Below, piece after piece: positions 52,525 to 61,670 of a stretch of 64,000 nucleotides of DNA. Every line of letters begins with the position of its first letter. The first letter of the stretch is position 1. This DNA is from Arthrobacter sp. 260. Lineage in GTDB: Bacteria; Actinomycetota; Actinomycetes; Actinomycetales; Micrococcaceae. A model generated the notes under the pieces. It made no database searches. It saw only the letters and a list, made by a program, of their open reading frames with translations, and was not told the origin of the DNA. The stretch is taken from contig NZ_JABFOE010000003.1 in assembly GCF_013116745.1 (NCBI RefSeq), forward strand, positions 284,859-348,858. The letters run 5' to 3'. A program made the position numbers and the translations under genes.

Positions 52525-53784
52525 TCAGCCGAAGACTGCGTGGGCAACAGAGAAGATCAGCAACCCGGCCAGGGAGCCGACCACGGTGCCGTTGATCCTG
52601 ATGAACTGCAGGTCCTTTCCGATCTGCAGTTCGATCTTCCTTGACGTTTCCACCGCATCCCACCGGCCAACCGTCTCAGTGATGATCGCCGCGATGTCGC
52701 TGCGGTAGGTGCGCACCAGATAGCCCGCCGCGTCGGCAATCCACCGGTTGATCTTCCCTGCGAGTTCCTCGTCGGTGGCCATCCGGTGCCCGAAGTCCCT
52801 GACCGCCGCCTTGAAGTTCCGGGTTAGCTCACTGTCCGGATCGTCCACCGCTTCCAGCAGCGCCTTCTTGATGGTCGCCCAGGTGCTCGCCGCCAGGTCA
52901 CGCACCTGCGGGTCCCCCAGTACCTGGGCCTTGATGCCCTCGGCCTTGGCGATGACCACCGGATCGTGCTGGAGATCCTGCGCCAGATCCTTGAGGTACT
53001 TGTCGAGGGCGAGCCGCACGTCGTGGTGGGGGTTGGTCTGGACAGCCCGCATGAACTTGGTGATCTCGACGTAGACCTTGTCGCCCACCAGCCCATCGAC
53101 GAACTGGGGCACCCAGGTGGGTGAGCGCTGGGAGACCAGTCCTGAGACCAGGTCGTAGTTGCTGTCCACCCACTCGGCAGCGCGGTCCACCAGCAGATCC
53201 ACGAGCTGGTGGTGATGGCCGTCGTTGAAGATCCGCTCGGCAATCTTCCCTGCCGGCGGTCCCCACGGCGGTGTCAGCAGGTGCTTGCGCACCATGGACT
53301 CGATGACCGATTGGACGGCGTCGTCGTCGAGAACCGTAAACACCGCACGGATGGCCGCGGCGCCCTCCACCGCCACCCGTTCAGCGCCTTCGGGGGTGGC
53401 CAGCCAGGCGCCCGCCTTTTGCGCGACACCTACTGAGGCGAGCTTCTGCTGCACCACCGCTTCGGAGAGGAAGTTCTCCTCGACGAACTGGCCCAGAGAG
53501 GCCCCGATCTGGTCCTTTTTTCGGGGAATGATCGCTGTGTGGGGGATCTTGATGCCCATCGGATGCTTGAACAGCGCGGTCACCGCAAACCAGTCGGCCA
53601 GGGCTCCCACCATCCCGCCCTCCGCGGCGGCCCGGACGTACTGCAGCCAGGGGTACTCGTCCTGCAGGGCGAACGCGACAACAAAGATCACCGCCATGGC
53701 ACCAAGCAGCCCGGTGGCCACCACTTTCATGCGCCGGAGTCCGGCCGCCCGTTCTGCGTCAGTGCCGGCTAGGTGAGAGCTCAA
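52525..53784 (-). CDS. DUF445 domain membrane protein
   Basis: A 419-residue protein with N-terminal membrane helix (about 19-38), the conserved AAAEGGMVGALADWFAV segment (about 50-67), a long helical extracellular or cytoplasmic region, and a C-terminal helix (about 398-417). This is the DUF445 (YheB/YjiN-like) architecture, function unknown. I choose TTG 53784 because GGAGGA lies four bases upstream and the conserved DAERAAGLRRMK follows closely; an ATG at 53820 has no ribosome-binding site. It is divergent from the phosphodiesterase gene. Confidence 0.82.
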   Translation of the reverse strand: MSSHLAGTDAERAAGLRRMKVVATGLLGAMAVIFVVAFALQDEYPWLQYVRAAAEGGMVGALADWFAVTALFKHPMGIKIPHTAIIPRKKDQIGASLGQFVEENFLSEAVVQQKLASVGVAQKAGAWLATPEGAERVAVEGAAAIRAVFTVLDDDAVQSVIESMVRKHLLTPPWGPPAGKIAERIFNDGHHHQLVDLLVDRAAEWVDSNYDLVSGLVSQRSPTWVPQFVDGLVGDKVYVEITKFMRAVQTNPHHDVRLALDKYLKDLAQDLQHDPVVIAKAEGIKAQVLGDPQVRDLAASTWATIKKALLEAVDDPDSELTRNFKAAVRDFGHRMATDEELAGKINRWIADAAGYLVRTYRSDIAAIITETVGRWDAVETSRKIELQIGKDLQFIRINGTVVGSLAGLLIFSVAHAVFG

Positions 53785-53921
53785 GGATCCTCCGGAGGTC
53801 GCGGCGCACCAGCTGTGCATCCGTCTGAGTCAGTAAAGCAGCGTTTGATGGCGTAAGTCACGCCGGACGGACCGATTTCGCGTAGCGTGTAAGTAGCTGC
53901 TGGTTGCTGACGGGAGGGGAC

Positions 53922-54794
53922 ATGCAACAGACAATATTCGCTCACCGCGGGGCCAGCCATCAGTTCGCCGAGCACACCCGGGCGGCCTATCTGCAGGCGC
54001 TCGCGGAGGGTGCCGATGGCGTTGAATGCGACGTTCATATGACGCGCGATGAGGAACTGGTGTGCATCCACGACTCGACCCTTGACCGAACATCGAATGG
54101 CACCGGCGACGTCGCCGATCACACCCTCCGCGAACTCAGGGACCTCGATTTCTCGTCCTGGAAGGGCGCCGGGATACCCGTTGAGTTTGGCGGTGTGGCC
54201 GATCAGTTTCTCTCACTCGGCGACCTGTTGCGCCTGCTGTTATCTGCCGGGCGGGAAGTGCTGCTGGCCATTGAGCTCAAACACCCCAGCCCCTACGGGC
54301 TGAAACTAGAGGAAAAGCTGGTCACTTTCCTCATGCAGCAGGGCTGGGACCCGGAGAGCTCCACCCTCGCGAACGTGTCGATCAGCTTCATGAGCTTCAA
54401 CCCGGACTCGGTCAAACACCTGCTCGAAAAGGTTCCGGCCCACACGGTCTGCCAGTTGGTCTCCGACGTGCGCCCGGCAGAACTGCGGGCCGAGCTGCAC
54501 TTGGGGGTGCTGACAGCTGCTGCGGTGATCGGTCTGCTGCGCCGGGCACTCAACGACGGCGAGCAGAACATCGACTCCCATGCGGCAGGCATGGCCGGAC
54601 CTGGCCTCGACTACGTGGTGGCGCATCCGGCGCGGGTTGCCCGCTGGATTGCCGAGGGAATCCGCCTCCGCGTGTGGACGGTGGACGAGCCCGACGACAT
54701 CGAGCTGATGCGAAGCCTCGGAGTGCACGAGATCACCACCAACCGGCCCGCCTTTGTCCGGGCGCAGCTGACCCGATCCACGCCAGGCAGTTAG
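53922..54794 (+). CDS. Glycerophosphodiester phosphodiesterase
   Basis: Hydrolyses glycerophosphodiesters to glycerol 3-phosphate and an alcohol. The 290-residue TIM-barrel protein has the catalytic motifs HRGAS (7-11), GVECDVH and CIHDSTLDRT, with His, Glu and Asp for general acid-base catalysis and metal binding. No signal peptide is seen, so it is probably cytoplasmic. ATG 53922 has GGGAGGGGA upstream. It lies before a GH15 gene with 38 bp between them; they may be co-transcribed, though no functional link is evident. Confidence 0.92.
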   Translation: MQQTIFAHRGASHQFAEHTRAAYLQALAEGADGVECDVHMTRDEELVCIHDSTLDRTSNGTGDVADHTLRELRDLDFSSWKGAGIPVEFGGVADQFLSLGDLLRLLLSAGREVLLAIELKHPSPYGLKLEEKLVTFLMQQGWDPESSTLANVSISFMSFNPDSVKHLLEKVPAHTVCQLVSDVRPAELRAELHLGVLTAAAVIGLLRRALNDGEQNIDSHAAGMAGPGLDYVVAHPARVARWIAEGIRLRVWTVDEPDDIELMRSLGVHEITTNRPAFVRAQLTRSTPGS

Positions 54795-54832
54795 GTCTGC
54801 GCCACCGCGGGGGAGTGTGATTGAGTTGAAGC

Positions 54833-56632
54833 ATGCACTCGCCGATTGAAGACTACGCACTCGTATCCGACATGCACACCGGTGCGCTGATCTCGAAGTC
54901 CGGGAGCGTCGACTGGTTGTGCTTTCCCCGGTTTGATTCCGATTCGGTGTTCGCCGCCCTGTTGGGCGAGGAGGATCACGGCCGCTGGCTTCTCGCCCCG
55001 GCGCCGGGGGCCGGCGCAGCCGAGGTGGTTCAGTGGCACTACGTCGACTCGACCTTCGTGCTGGTTACCCGCTGGCATACCGATGCAGGAGAGGTGGAGG
55101 TAACCGACTTCATGCCGATCGGCGACCGCCGGGCGTCCCTGGTGCGGCGGGTCAAGGGACTGAGCGGCAATGTGCCGATGCGCCAGGAGCTGGTAGTGCG
55201 GTTCGGCTACGGCACGATCCTCCCGTGGGTCAGGCGGCACACCGACGACGGCGGCCAGGCCATCTCGGCGATCGCCGGTCCCGACGCCCTGGCACTTCGC
55301 GGTGAACAGCTTCCCCACGCCTCCCACCGCCGGCACGAAGGGGAATTCGTCGTCGCCGCCGGTGAAACTGTTGATCTCGAACTCGTCTGGTACCCCTCCT
55401 ACCGGTTGATGCCCAAGCCGCTGGACGTTGATACCGCACTGCGGGAAACGATCGATTACTGGTCCGGGTGGGCAGCGAGCTTCGAGCAGCAGGGCCAGTA
55501 TGACCCGATCGTGAAGCGCTCCCTACTGGTGCTTCGCGCCCTGACGCACGAAGACACCGGCGGTATTGTCGCGGCCCCCACCACCTCACTGCCCGAGCAC
55601 TTCGGTGGTGCACGCAACTGGGACTATCGGTTCTGCTGGCTCCGTGACGCCGCGCTGACCCTCGAGGCGATGATGACCCACGGGTATCAGGAGGAGGCGC
55701 TGGAATGGCGCAACTGGCTCCTGCGCGCGGTCGCCGGGGACCCCGAAGACCTGCAGATCATGTACGGCGTGGGCGGCGAGCGGGACCTGCCCGAAAAGAC
55801 CCTTGACCACCTGCCCGGGTACGAATCGTCCACACCGGTGCGGGTGGGCAACGGTGCCGTTGACCAGTACCAGGCCGACGTCGTCGGCGAGGTGATGGTG
55901 GTACTGGAAAAGCTCCGCAACCGAGGGGTGGAGGAGGACAGCTTCTCCTGGCCCCTGCAGCGCGCGCTGCTGGGCTTCGCCGAGAACCACTTCGACGACC
56001 CCGATCACGGCATCTGGGAGATGCGTGGGGACCTGAAGTACTTCACCCATTCCCGGGTAATGATGTGGGCGGCGTTCGACCGTGGCGTCCGTGCGGTTCG
56101 TGAGCACGGGCTGGAGGGCCATGCCGAGCGCTGGGCCGAACTCCGCGACCGGTTGCGCGAAAACATCCTGGAGAAGGGGTTCGACCCAAGCATCAATTCG
56201 TTCACCCAGACTTACGGCAGCCCGGAGGTTGACGCGTCACTGCTGCAGCTCCCGCAGGTGGGGTTCCTCGACTACGACGACCCCCGGATGCTGGGGACCG
56301 TGGCCCGGCTGGAGAAGGACCTCGCCAACGAACACGGGCTTCTCCTCAGATACCGCACCGAGGCCGGCATGGACGGACTGGAACCGGGGGAGCACCCCTT
56401 CCTGGCCTGTTCCTTCTGGCTTGTTGAACAGTACGCCCGGTCCGGCAGGATCGCGGACGCCAAGAAGCTGATGGACCAGCTCGTGGGGTACGCGAACAGC
56501 CTGGGGCTGCTCGCCGAGGAATACGATACGGGTAGCTCACGGATGGCGGGCAACTACCCGCAGGCGTTCTCGCACCTGGCGCTGGTGCGCGCCGCAGATG
56601 CTATCCACGGCGTGAACAGCGGCTCCCTCTAG
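54833..56632 (+). CDS. Glycoside hydrolase family 15 protein (glucoamylase/trehalase type)
   Basis: A 599-residue enzyme. The N-terminal beta-sandwich domain (about 1-215, starting IEDYALVSDMHTGAL) is followed by an alpha/alpha barrel (about 225-595) with GARNWDYRFCWLRD (261-272 region) and the probable general acid Glu396 in IWEMRGD. Family members in actinobacteria act as trehalase or glucoamylase; M. tuberculosis Rv2402 is the type I remember. The exact sugar cannot be told. No signal peptide is present. ATG 54833 has a poor ribosome-binding site. A long bidirectional terminator follows. Confidence 0.88.
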   Translation: MHSPIEDYALVSDMHTGALISKSGSVDWLCFPRFDSDSVFAALLGEEDHGRWLLAPAPGAGAAEVVQWHYVDSTFVLVTRWHTDAGEVEVTDFMPIGDRRASLVRRVKGLSGNVPMRQELVVRFGYGTILPWVRRHTDDGGQAISAIAGPDALALRGEQLPHASHRRHEGEFVVAAGETVDLELVWYPSYRLMPKPLDVDTALRETIDYWSGWAASFEQQGQYDPIVKRSLLVLRALTHEDTGGIVAAPTTSLPEHFGGARNWDYRFCWLRDAALTLEAMMTHGYQEEALEWRNWLLRAVAGDPEDLQIMYGVGGERDLPEKTLDHLPGYESSTPVRVGNGAVDQYQADVVGEVMVVLEKLRNRGVEEDSFSWPLQRALLGFAENHFDDPDHGIWEMRGDLKYFTHSRVMMWAAFDRGVRAVREHGLEGHAERWAELRDRLRENILEKGFDPSINSFTQTYGSPEVDASLLQLPQVGFLDYDDPRMLGTVARLEKDLANEHGLLLRYRTEAGMDGLEPGEHPFLACSFWLVEQYARSGRIADAKKLMDQLVGYANSLGLLAEEYDTGSSRMAGNYPQAFSHLALVRAADAIHGVNSGSL

Positions 56633-56655
56633 CTCCCCGGGTCACCCTCGAACCA

Positions 56656-56719
56656 CAAAAGTGCCGGGCCCGCAGACCTGCTGTCGCGAAACAGCTGATC
56701 TGCGGGCCCGGCACTTTTG
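56656..56719. terminator. Bidirectional terminator between the GH15 and ADH genes
   Basis: Perfect 21-base arms (56656-56676 and 56699-56719) begin CAAAAGTGCC and end GGCACTTTTG, so each strand has a short T-run at the foot of the stem. A small GCTGT/ACAGC hairpin fills the loop. It serves convergent genes. Confidence 0.93.
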
Positions 56720-56741
56720 TGCACCCTGGCTGGCGGGGTGG

Positions 56742-57917
56742 TTATGGCTGGATGATCACCTTGATGCAGCCATCCTGCTTCTTCTGGAACTTCTCGTAGG
56801 CGGCGGGCGCCTCGTCGATGCCGATCGTGTGGGTCATCAGGTCCATGACGCCCAACGGATCCGAGGGGTCCTCGACGATCGGCAGCAGCTCATCGGTCCA
56901 GTTGCGGACGTTGCACTGGCCCATGCGGGTCTGGATCTGCTTGTCGAACATGTTCAGCAGGGGCATCGGGCTGGCAGTTCCGCCGTAGACGCCGCTGAGG
57001 GAGATGGTTCCTCCGCGTCGGACCGAATCGATCGCCGCATGCAACACCGTGAGGCGGTCCACTCCAGCGGTCTCCATTGCCTTCTTCGCGAGCGCGTCAG
57101 GCAGCAGGTTGACGGCGTTCTGGGCGAAGGCGCCCAGCGGGGAGTCGTGGGACTCCATGCCGACGGCGTCGACGACTGCGTCTGGCCCGCGGCCGTCAGT
57201 CATTTCCCGCAGCTCGTCGCCAATGTCCTTGGTGAAATCGAGCGTCTCAATGCCGTGGCGTTCGGCCATGGCGCGGCGCTCGGGAACGGGCTCAACAGCG
57301 ATGACCCGCTGGCCGAAGTGCCGGCCGATCCGTGCGGCGAACTGCCCCACCGGGCCCAGACCGAAGACGGCGAGCGTGCCGCCGTCGGGAACGTCCGCGT
57401 ACTTCACGCCCTGCCAGGCAGTAGGCAGGATGTCGGAGAGGTAGAGGTACCGCTCATCGGGGAGCTCGTGGCCTACCTTGACTGGTCCGTAGTCGGCGTG
57501 GGGGACACGCAGGAACTCAGCCTGGCCACCCGGCACCGAGCCGTAGAGTTCCGAGAAGCCAAGGAGGCTGGCGCCGGATCCCTGCGACCGGACCTGGGTG
57601 GTCTCGCACTGTGACTGGAGCCCGCGGACGCACATCCAGCAGTGACCACAGGAGATGTTGAAGGGGATAACCACCCGGTCGCCCGGCTTGAGATTTGTGA
57701 CGGCACTGCCGACCTCCTGCACGATACCCATCGGCTCGTGTCCCAGCACGTCATTCTTGTTCATGTAGGGGGTGAGCACCTCGTACAGGTGCAGGTCGGA
57801 CCCGCAGATTGCCGAGGAGGTGATGCGAACGATAGCGTCGGTGGGCTCCTGGATCACGGGATCCGGGACCTGTTCTACGCTGACGGTGCTACGGCCCTGC
57901 CATGTCACTGCCTTCAT
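56742..57917 (-). CDS. Zinc-dependent alcohol dehydrogenase (formaldehyde-dehydrogenase-like)
   Basis: A 391-residue MDR-family oxidoreductase. Catalytic zinc ligands are Cys38 (CGSD) and His60/Glu61 (GHEPMG); structural zinc ligands are Cys90, Cys93, Cys96 and Cys104. The NAD(P)-binding loop is GLGPVGQFAARIG near 192-204. Length and the insert near 255-275 resemble the glutathione-independent formaldehyde-dehydrogenase-like subgroup; the substrate is not known. The ATG at 57917 has GGAG eight bases upstream. It is divergent from azlC. Confidence 0.88.
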   Translation of the reverse strand: MKAVTWQGRSTVSVEQVPDPVIQEPTDAIVRITSSAICGSDLHLYEVLTPYMNKNDVLGHEPMGIVQEVGSAVTNLKPGDRVVIPFNISCGHCWMCVRGLQSQCETTQVRSQGSGASLLGFSELYGSVPGGQAEFLRVPHADYGPVKVGHELPDERYLYLSDILPTAWQGVKYADVPDGGTLAVFGLGPVGQFAARIGRHFGQRVIAVEPVPERRAMAERHGIETLDFTKDIGDELREMTDGRGPDAVVDAVGMESHDSPLGAFAQNAVNLLPDALAKKAMETAGVDRLTVLHAAIDSVRRGGTISLSGVYGGTASPMPLLNMFDKQIQTRMGQCNVRNWTDELLPIVEDPSDPLGVMDLMTHTIGIDEAPAAYEKFQKKQDGCIKVIIQP

Positions 57918-58020
57918 GATTCACGCTCCAATTTTGAATAGTAAGTACGCTGACTACCACCAGTATTGCCTTGTTTCGTCAGGATTGAAAGCCGAGTAGG
58001 TGAATCCCCAGGCCGCGCCC

Positions 58021-58026
58021 TACGCT
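58021..58026 (+). promoter_or_regulatory. -10 box for a leaderless azlC transcript
   Basis: TACGCT (TANNNT) lies six bases before GTG 58033. It supports that start over the GTG at 58000. Confidence 0.5.
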
Positions 58027-58032
58027 GATTTG

Positions 58033-58755
58033 GTGAAATACCTGCAGTCGCCAGCGGTCCGGGTTGGCCTTTCGATCGCCGTCGCCACCGGCCTCTACGG
58101 CGTATCTTTCGGAGCACTGTCAGTGACTTCCGGATTCGATCTCTGGCAAACCATGGCGCTCAGTCTGCTGCTCTTCAGCGGCGGCTCCCAGTTCGCCTTC
58201 ATCGGGGTCATCGGGGGCGGCGGAACGGGAGCGGCGGCGATGACCGCTGCGTCCCTCCTGGGCATCCGTAACGCGGTTTACGGGATGCAGATGAATGCGC
58301 TGGTGCGGCCTGCCGGCTGGCGGCGGTTCGTGGCCGCCCACGTCACCATTGATGAATCCGCTGCCACCGCGAGCGGTCAGACCGACCCCGTCGAGCGTCG
58401 CCTGGGGTTCTGGAGCGCGGGGATCGGCGTCTTCATCCTGTGGAACGTGTTCACGGTAGTCGGGGCCCTGGTGGGTGGGGCGCTCGGTGACCCCGCACAG
58501 TGGGGCCTTGACGGGGCAGCGGTTGCGGCGTTCCTAGGTCTGCTCTGGCCGCGGCTCAAGGGTCGCGAGCCGGCGGCGATCGCTGTGGTCTGTGCCCTGG
58601 TCACGATCGTCGCGGTCCCCCTGGTGGCACCCGGGCTGCCCATCCTGATTGCGGCCGCGGTTGCCGGAGCCATCGGCTGGTTCGGTCACGGCCGGCCCAC
58701 CGAGGGCCTTGAACCCGACATTGACCCCTACGCTGATGGAGGCGATCACCGATGA
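58033..58755 (+). CDS. azlC: Branched-chain amino acid exporter, large subunit AzlC
   Basis: Membrane subunit of an AzlCD/BrnFE-type exporter of leucine, isoleucine, valine or related compounds. The 240-residue protein has about seven helices, with the family segment GLYGVSFGAL (about 20-29) and GGSQFAFIG. An in-frame GTG at 58000 would add eleven residues but has no ribosome-binding site; GTG 58033 is six bases after a TANNNT box and gives the usual short N-terminus. Its stop overlaps the azlD start (ATGA). Confidence 0.9.
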   Translation: MKYLQSPAVRVGLSIAVATGLYGVSFGALSVTSGFDLWQTMALSLLLFSGGSQFAFIGVIGGGGTGAAAMTAASLLGIRNAVYGMQMNALVRPAGWRRFVAAHVTIDESAATASGQTDPVERRLGFWSAGIGVFILWNVFTVVGALVGGALGDPAQWGLDGAAVAAFLGLLWPRLKGREPAAIAVVCALVTIVAVPLVAPGLPILIAAAVAGAIGWFGHGRPTEGLEPDIDPYADGGDHR

Positions 58756-59063
58756 ACCTGTGGCTCTGGATCCTGCTTGCCTGCGTCGTCGCCTTCCTCA
58801 CCAAGCTCGCCGGCTACCTGGTTCCGGCGCGGTGGATGGACAACCCCCGGATGAACCGGGTCGCAGGAACGCTGACTATTGGACTCCTCGCGTCGCTGAC
58901 AGCCGTGAACACGTTCGCCTCGGGCCAGGAACTGGCTCTCGACGCGCGGATCATCGCCTTGGCAGCCGCGGCGGTGGCGCTGCTCCTGAGGGCACCGTTC
59001 CTGGTGGTGGTGCTTGCGGGAGCGGTGGGTGCCGCACTGGCCCGGCTGGCGGGCATGCCCTAA
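58752..59063 (+). CDS. azlD: Branched-chain amino acid exporter, small subunit AzlD
   Basis: A 103-residue membrane protein with four hydrophobic helices (about 4-22, 37-55, 65-80, 82-100) and the AzlD pattern LTKLAGYLVP and GLLASLTAVNTF. It works with AzlC as the second subunit. ATG 58752 overlaps the azlC stop by four bases. It converges on ackA with 45 bp between. Confidence 0.9.
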   Translation: MNLWLWILLACVVAFLTKLAGYLVPARWMDNPRMNRVAGTLTIGLLASLTAVNTFASGQELALDARIIALAAAAVALLLRAPFLVVVLAGAVGAALARLAGMP

Positions 59064-59108
59064 GCCCCCGGCTGGTCGTGGCTTGGCGGGTGCGGGAAGT
59101 AGCCGGTG

Positions 59109-60242
59109 TCAGCGCGCGACGACGGCGGCGGTCGCTTCGGCGATTGCCGCTTCCTCGTCGGTCGGAATCACCAGCACAGGGAACGCCGACTCCTCGGTGC
59201 TGATCTGGCGGGGTGCCCTGGACTTCTTCCGGTTCTCGGCGTCGTCCAGATGCAGGTTCAGTGCGCCCAGCCGTCCCACCACACGCTCCCGGAACTGCCA
59301 GGAGTTCTCGCCAATTCCCGCAGTGAATACCAGCGCCTGGGCGCCGCCGACTGCCACATGGTAGCCGCCGATGTACTTGGCCAGCCGGTAGGAGGCGAGG
59401 TCCAGGGCCAACTCGGCCCGGGTGTCCCCGCTGGCTGCCGACTCGACCACTGAACGCATGTCGTTCTGCCCGGTCAGACCCTTGAGCCCCGCTTCACGGT
59501 TCAGGAGTTGATCCAGGTCCTCCGCCGAGTAGCCCTCGCGGCTGAGGAACAGCAGGATCGACGGATCGATGTCGCCGGAGCGGGTGCCCATCACCAGGCC
59601 CTCAAGCGGGGTGAACCCCATCGACGTGTCGATGCTGGCCCCGGCCTGCACCGCAGTGATTGAGGCGCCGTTCCCGAGGTGGGCGATGATCCCGGTGAAC
59701 GTGGAGGGGGCGACTCCCAGTAGGGCGGCGGCATGGTCGGTGACGTACCCGATTGACGTGCCGTGGAACCCATACCGGCGGATCCCGAACCGGGTGTAGA
59801 GCTCGTCGGGGACGGCGTAGCGCCAAGCCTGCTCGGGGATGGTGCGGTGGAACGCCGTATCGAACACCGCAACCTGGGGCATGGTGGGCCATTTGGCGGT
59901 GATGGCCCTGATGCCCTGGACATTCGCCGGGTTGTGCAGGGGTGCAAGGGGGCTCAGGCGTTCGATCGCCCTGGTGATCTCGTTGTCCACCAGGACCGGC
60001 TCGCTGAACCGTTCACCGCCGTGGACCACCCGGTGCCCCACAGCGTCAATGGCTTGGCCCTGCAACGCCTGCTCGACGTCGTCGGTCACCCTGTCGAGCG
60101 CCTCCTGGTGGTTGGTGGGCCCCCCGTGGGTGGAATCACCGATCCGTTCCACGGTGCCGTCGGCCAGCCGTTCACCGGTCTCGGTGTCGCGCACCTGGTA
60201 TTTCAATGATGATGAGCCCGAATTGATGACAAGAATGATCAT
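59109..60242 (-). CDS. ackA: Acetate kinase
   Basis: Interconverts acetate plus ATP and acetyl phosphate plus ADP. The 377-residue protein has the ASKHA-fold motifs VINSGSSSLKY (5-15), FDTAFHRT, YGFHGTS, LGNGAS and MGTRSGDID, with the catalytic Arg and His residues in place. The ATG at 60242 has AGGAGGC upstream. pta, the partner enzyme, lies about 1.4 kb away on the same strand with two unrelated genes between, so the usual pta-ackA operon is split. Confidence 0.96.
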   Translation of the reverse strand: MIILVINSGSSSLKYQVRDTETGERLADGTVERIGDSTHGGPTNHQEALDRVTDDVEQALQGQAIDAVGHRVVHGGERFSEPVLVDNEITRAIERLSPLAPLHNPANVQGIRAITAKWPTMPQVAVFDTAFHRTIPEQAWRYAVPDELYTRFGIRRYGFHGTSIGYVTDHAAALLGVAPSTFTGIIAHLGNGASITAVQAGASIDTSMGFTPLEGLVMGTRSGDIDPSILLFLSREGYSAEDLDQLLNREAGLKGLTGQNDMRSVVESAASGDTRAELALDLASYRLAKYIGGYHVAVGGAQALVFTAGIGENSWQFRERVVGRLGALNLHLDDAENRKKSRAPRQISTEESAFPVLVIPTDEEAAIAEATAAVVAR

Positions 60243-60355
60243 GATGCCTCCTGCCAGAAACTCTACTGGAGGCTGCTGACGTGGTCCGGCGGCTCACAGC
60301 AGGCGACCGGGCACCTGTAAGCACCCACTTTCGATGTAGCTGGAGGCAAGTCGAG

Positions 60356-60361
60356 TAGCAT
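60356..60361 (+). promoter_or_regulatory. -10 box for a leaderless transcript of the SnoaL-like gene
   Basis: TAGCAT (TANNNT) ends six bases before ATG 60368 and no ribosome-binding site is present. Confidence 0.5.
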
Positions 60362-60367
60362 CGGCGT

Positions 60368-60757
60368 ATGGAAGCTACCGAGGTGGTGCGGCGGTACTGG
60401 TCTGCGGTGTGGAGCCGTGACTGGAACGCTGTTGGACGAACACTTGCCGACGACGTGGAGGTCTTCTGGCCCGTTACACGCGAGATCATCCGTGGCAGGG
60501 ACAACCTGGTCGCGGTGAACTCAGAGCATCCAAACGGGTGGAGCATTGACGTGTTAAACGTTTACGACGCCGGCGACGTCGTGGTGTCCGAGGTGCAGGT
60601 GCCTCAGGAGGACGTTGGCATTTTCCGTGTTGTCTCGATTTGGACCGTCGCCGAAGGTGTTATTACTTCCGGCCGCGAATACTGGACCCTCTACGGTGGG
60701 GAGGAAGGCCGCGACTGGCGGCGCAAATACAGCACAGTTGGCGACCTTCCCTCCTGA
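60368..60757 (+). CDS. SnoaL/NTF2-like protein
   Basis: A 129-residue protein with the cone-shaped NTF2-like pattern: an N-terminal helix pair with WSAVWSRDWNAVGRTLADDVE, the conserved GRDNLVAV turn, and beta strands to YWTLY near 105. Proteins of this fold can be enzymes (isomerases, hydrolases) or binding proteins; no catalytic residue set can be assigned. The mRNA is probably leaderless. It is inserted between ackA and pta on the opposite strand to both. Confidence 0.78.
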   Translation: MEATEVVRRYWSAVWSRDWNAVGRTLADDVEVFWPVTREIIRGRDNLVAVNSEHPNGWSIDVLNVYDAGDVVVSEVQVPQEDVGIFRVVSIWTVAEGVITSGREYWTLYGGEEGRDWRRKYSTVGDLPS

Positions 60758-60826
60758 GATGCGCTTCCGCTAAGCCTCAGCCAGCATTTCTCCCGGAGAC
60801 TGCTCTCCTCCACCGCTGGCGTACGC

Positions 60827-61564
60827 TCACATGGCCGACAGTTCGCCGAGCACCGTGCCGTCTTCCGCCTGAAGGGTCATCACGCCTGCGCGGACCCGTC
60901 CGAGCGTGGCCTGGCCCAGCCACCCCTCGGCATCATCGCAGGTGGCGGTTGCGGCGGGGTCGGGAGTCAGGGTCACCGAGTCGGACTCCTCTCCGGGCTC
61001 CCAGGTCCCGGCTACCTCTCCACAGTCGTCACTGCCGGAGTACGACCTGTCCACCTGGATGGATAGGAACGGCGACGTCGGTGTCCTCTCCTCGGTCCAG
61101 TACCCGATCGGCAGGCCCTGCGGACCCACGCTGGAATCGGTGGAGCGGACCAGTTCGGTGCTCACCGATCCGTCGAAGTCATACAACGTCAGCGTATCCC
61201 CGTCGACGGCGACGGTGGCCGCCAGCGAGACCGCAGACGGAAGGGCAGCACCGTCGCACCCCATAAGGGTCTGCGGTCCCATGGTGGTGACCAGGTCACT
61301 GTCCTGGCCGAGGTCCCAGGTTCCCTGCACCCGGTTGCACCCGTCGGACGCGCTCCACGAGTTGTCCTGCACGAACGCAACATAGGGCTGCTCCAGGGTG
61401 TCGAAGGTTTCCTCAACGGTCCAGGTGCCGACGAGGCTGCCTGGCTGCAGGGGTTCCGGTGGCGGGCTGTCATCATCCACAGGCGACGAGGACGCGCACC
61501 CGCCGAGGGCCACGCAGAGTCCAATACCCAGTACTACTGCCGAACGTCGCCTGATCCTGCTCAC
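60827..61564 (-). CDS. Lipoprotein with two META-like repeats
   Basis: A 245-residue secreted lipoprotein: signal with lipobox LGGC (Cys about residue 23), a Ser/Pro-rich spacer, then two tandem domains of ~100 residues (about 43-145 and 150-240). Each has the pattern G-x-W-T-x-E and a later [AS]-[SG]-[DS]-[GD]-C-x-x-[VE]-x-G-T-W. This resembles META/HslJ-type beta domains. Function is unknown. The start is GTG at 61564, without a strong ribosome-binding site. It sits between ackA and pta. Confidence 0.72.
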   Translation of the reverse strand: MSRIRRRSAVVLGIGLCVALGGCASSSPVDDDSPPPEPLQPGSLVGTWTVEETFDTLEQPYVAFVQDNSWSASDGCNRVQGTWDLGQDSDLVTTMGPQTLMGCDGAALPSAVSLAATVAVDGDTLTLYDFDGSVSTELVRSTDSSVGPQGLPIGYWTEERTPTSPFLSIQVDRSYSGSDDCGEVAGTWEPGEESDSVTLTPDPAATATCDDAEGWLGQATLGRVRAGVMTLQAEDGTVLGELSAM

Positions 61565-61670
61565 GGTTCACGGTCCCATAAGGGATGTGGCCGGCTGCTC
61601 ACCCGCAGTGGGTGAAACCTTGACGCTGACGTAGCCCGGATGCTGGTCGTTTTAGTGCACCTAGGCGGTC

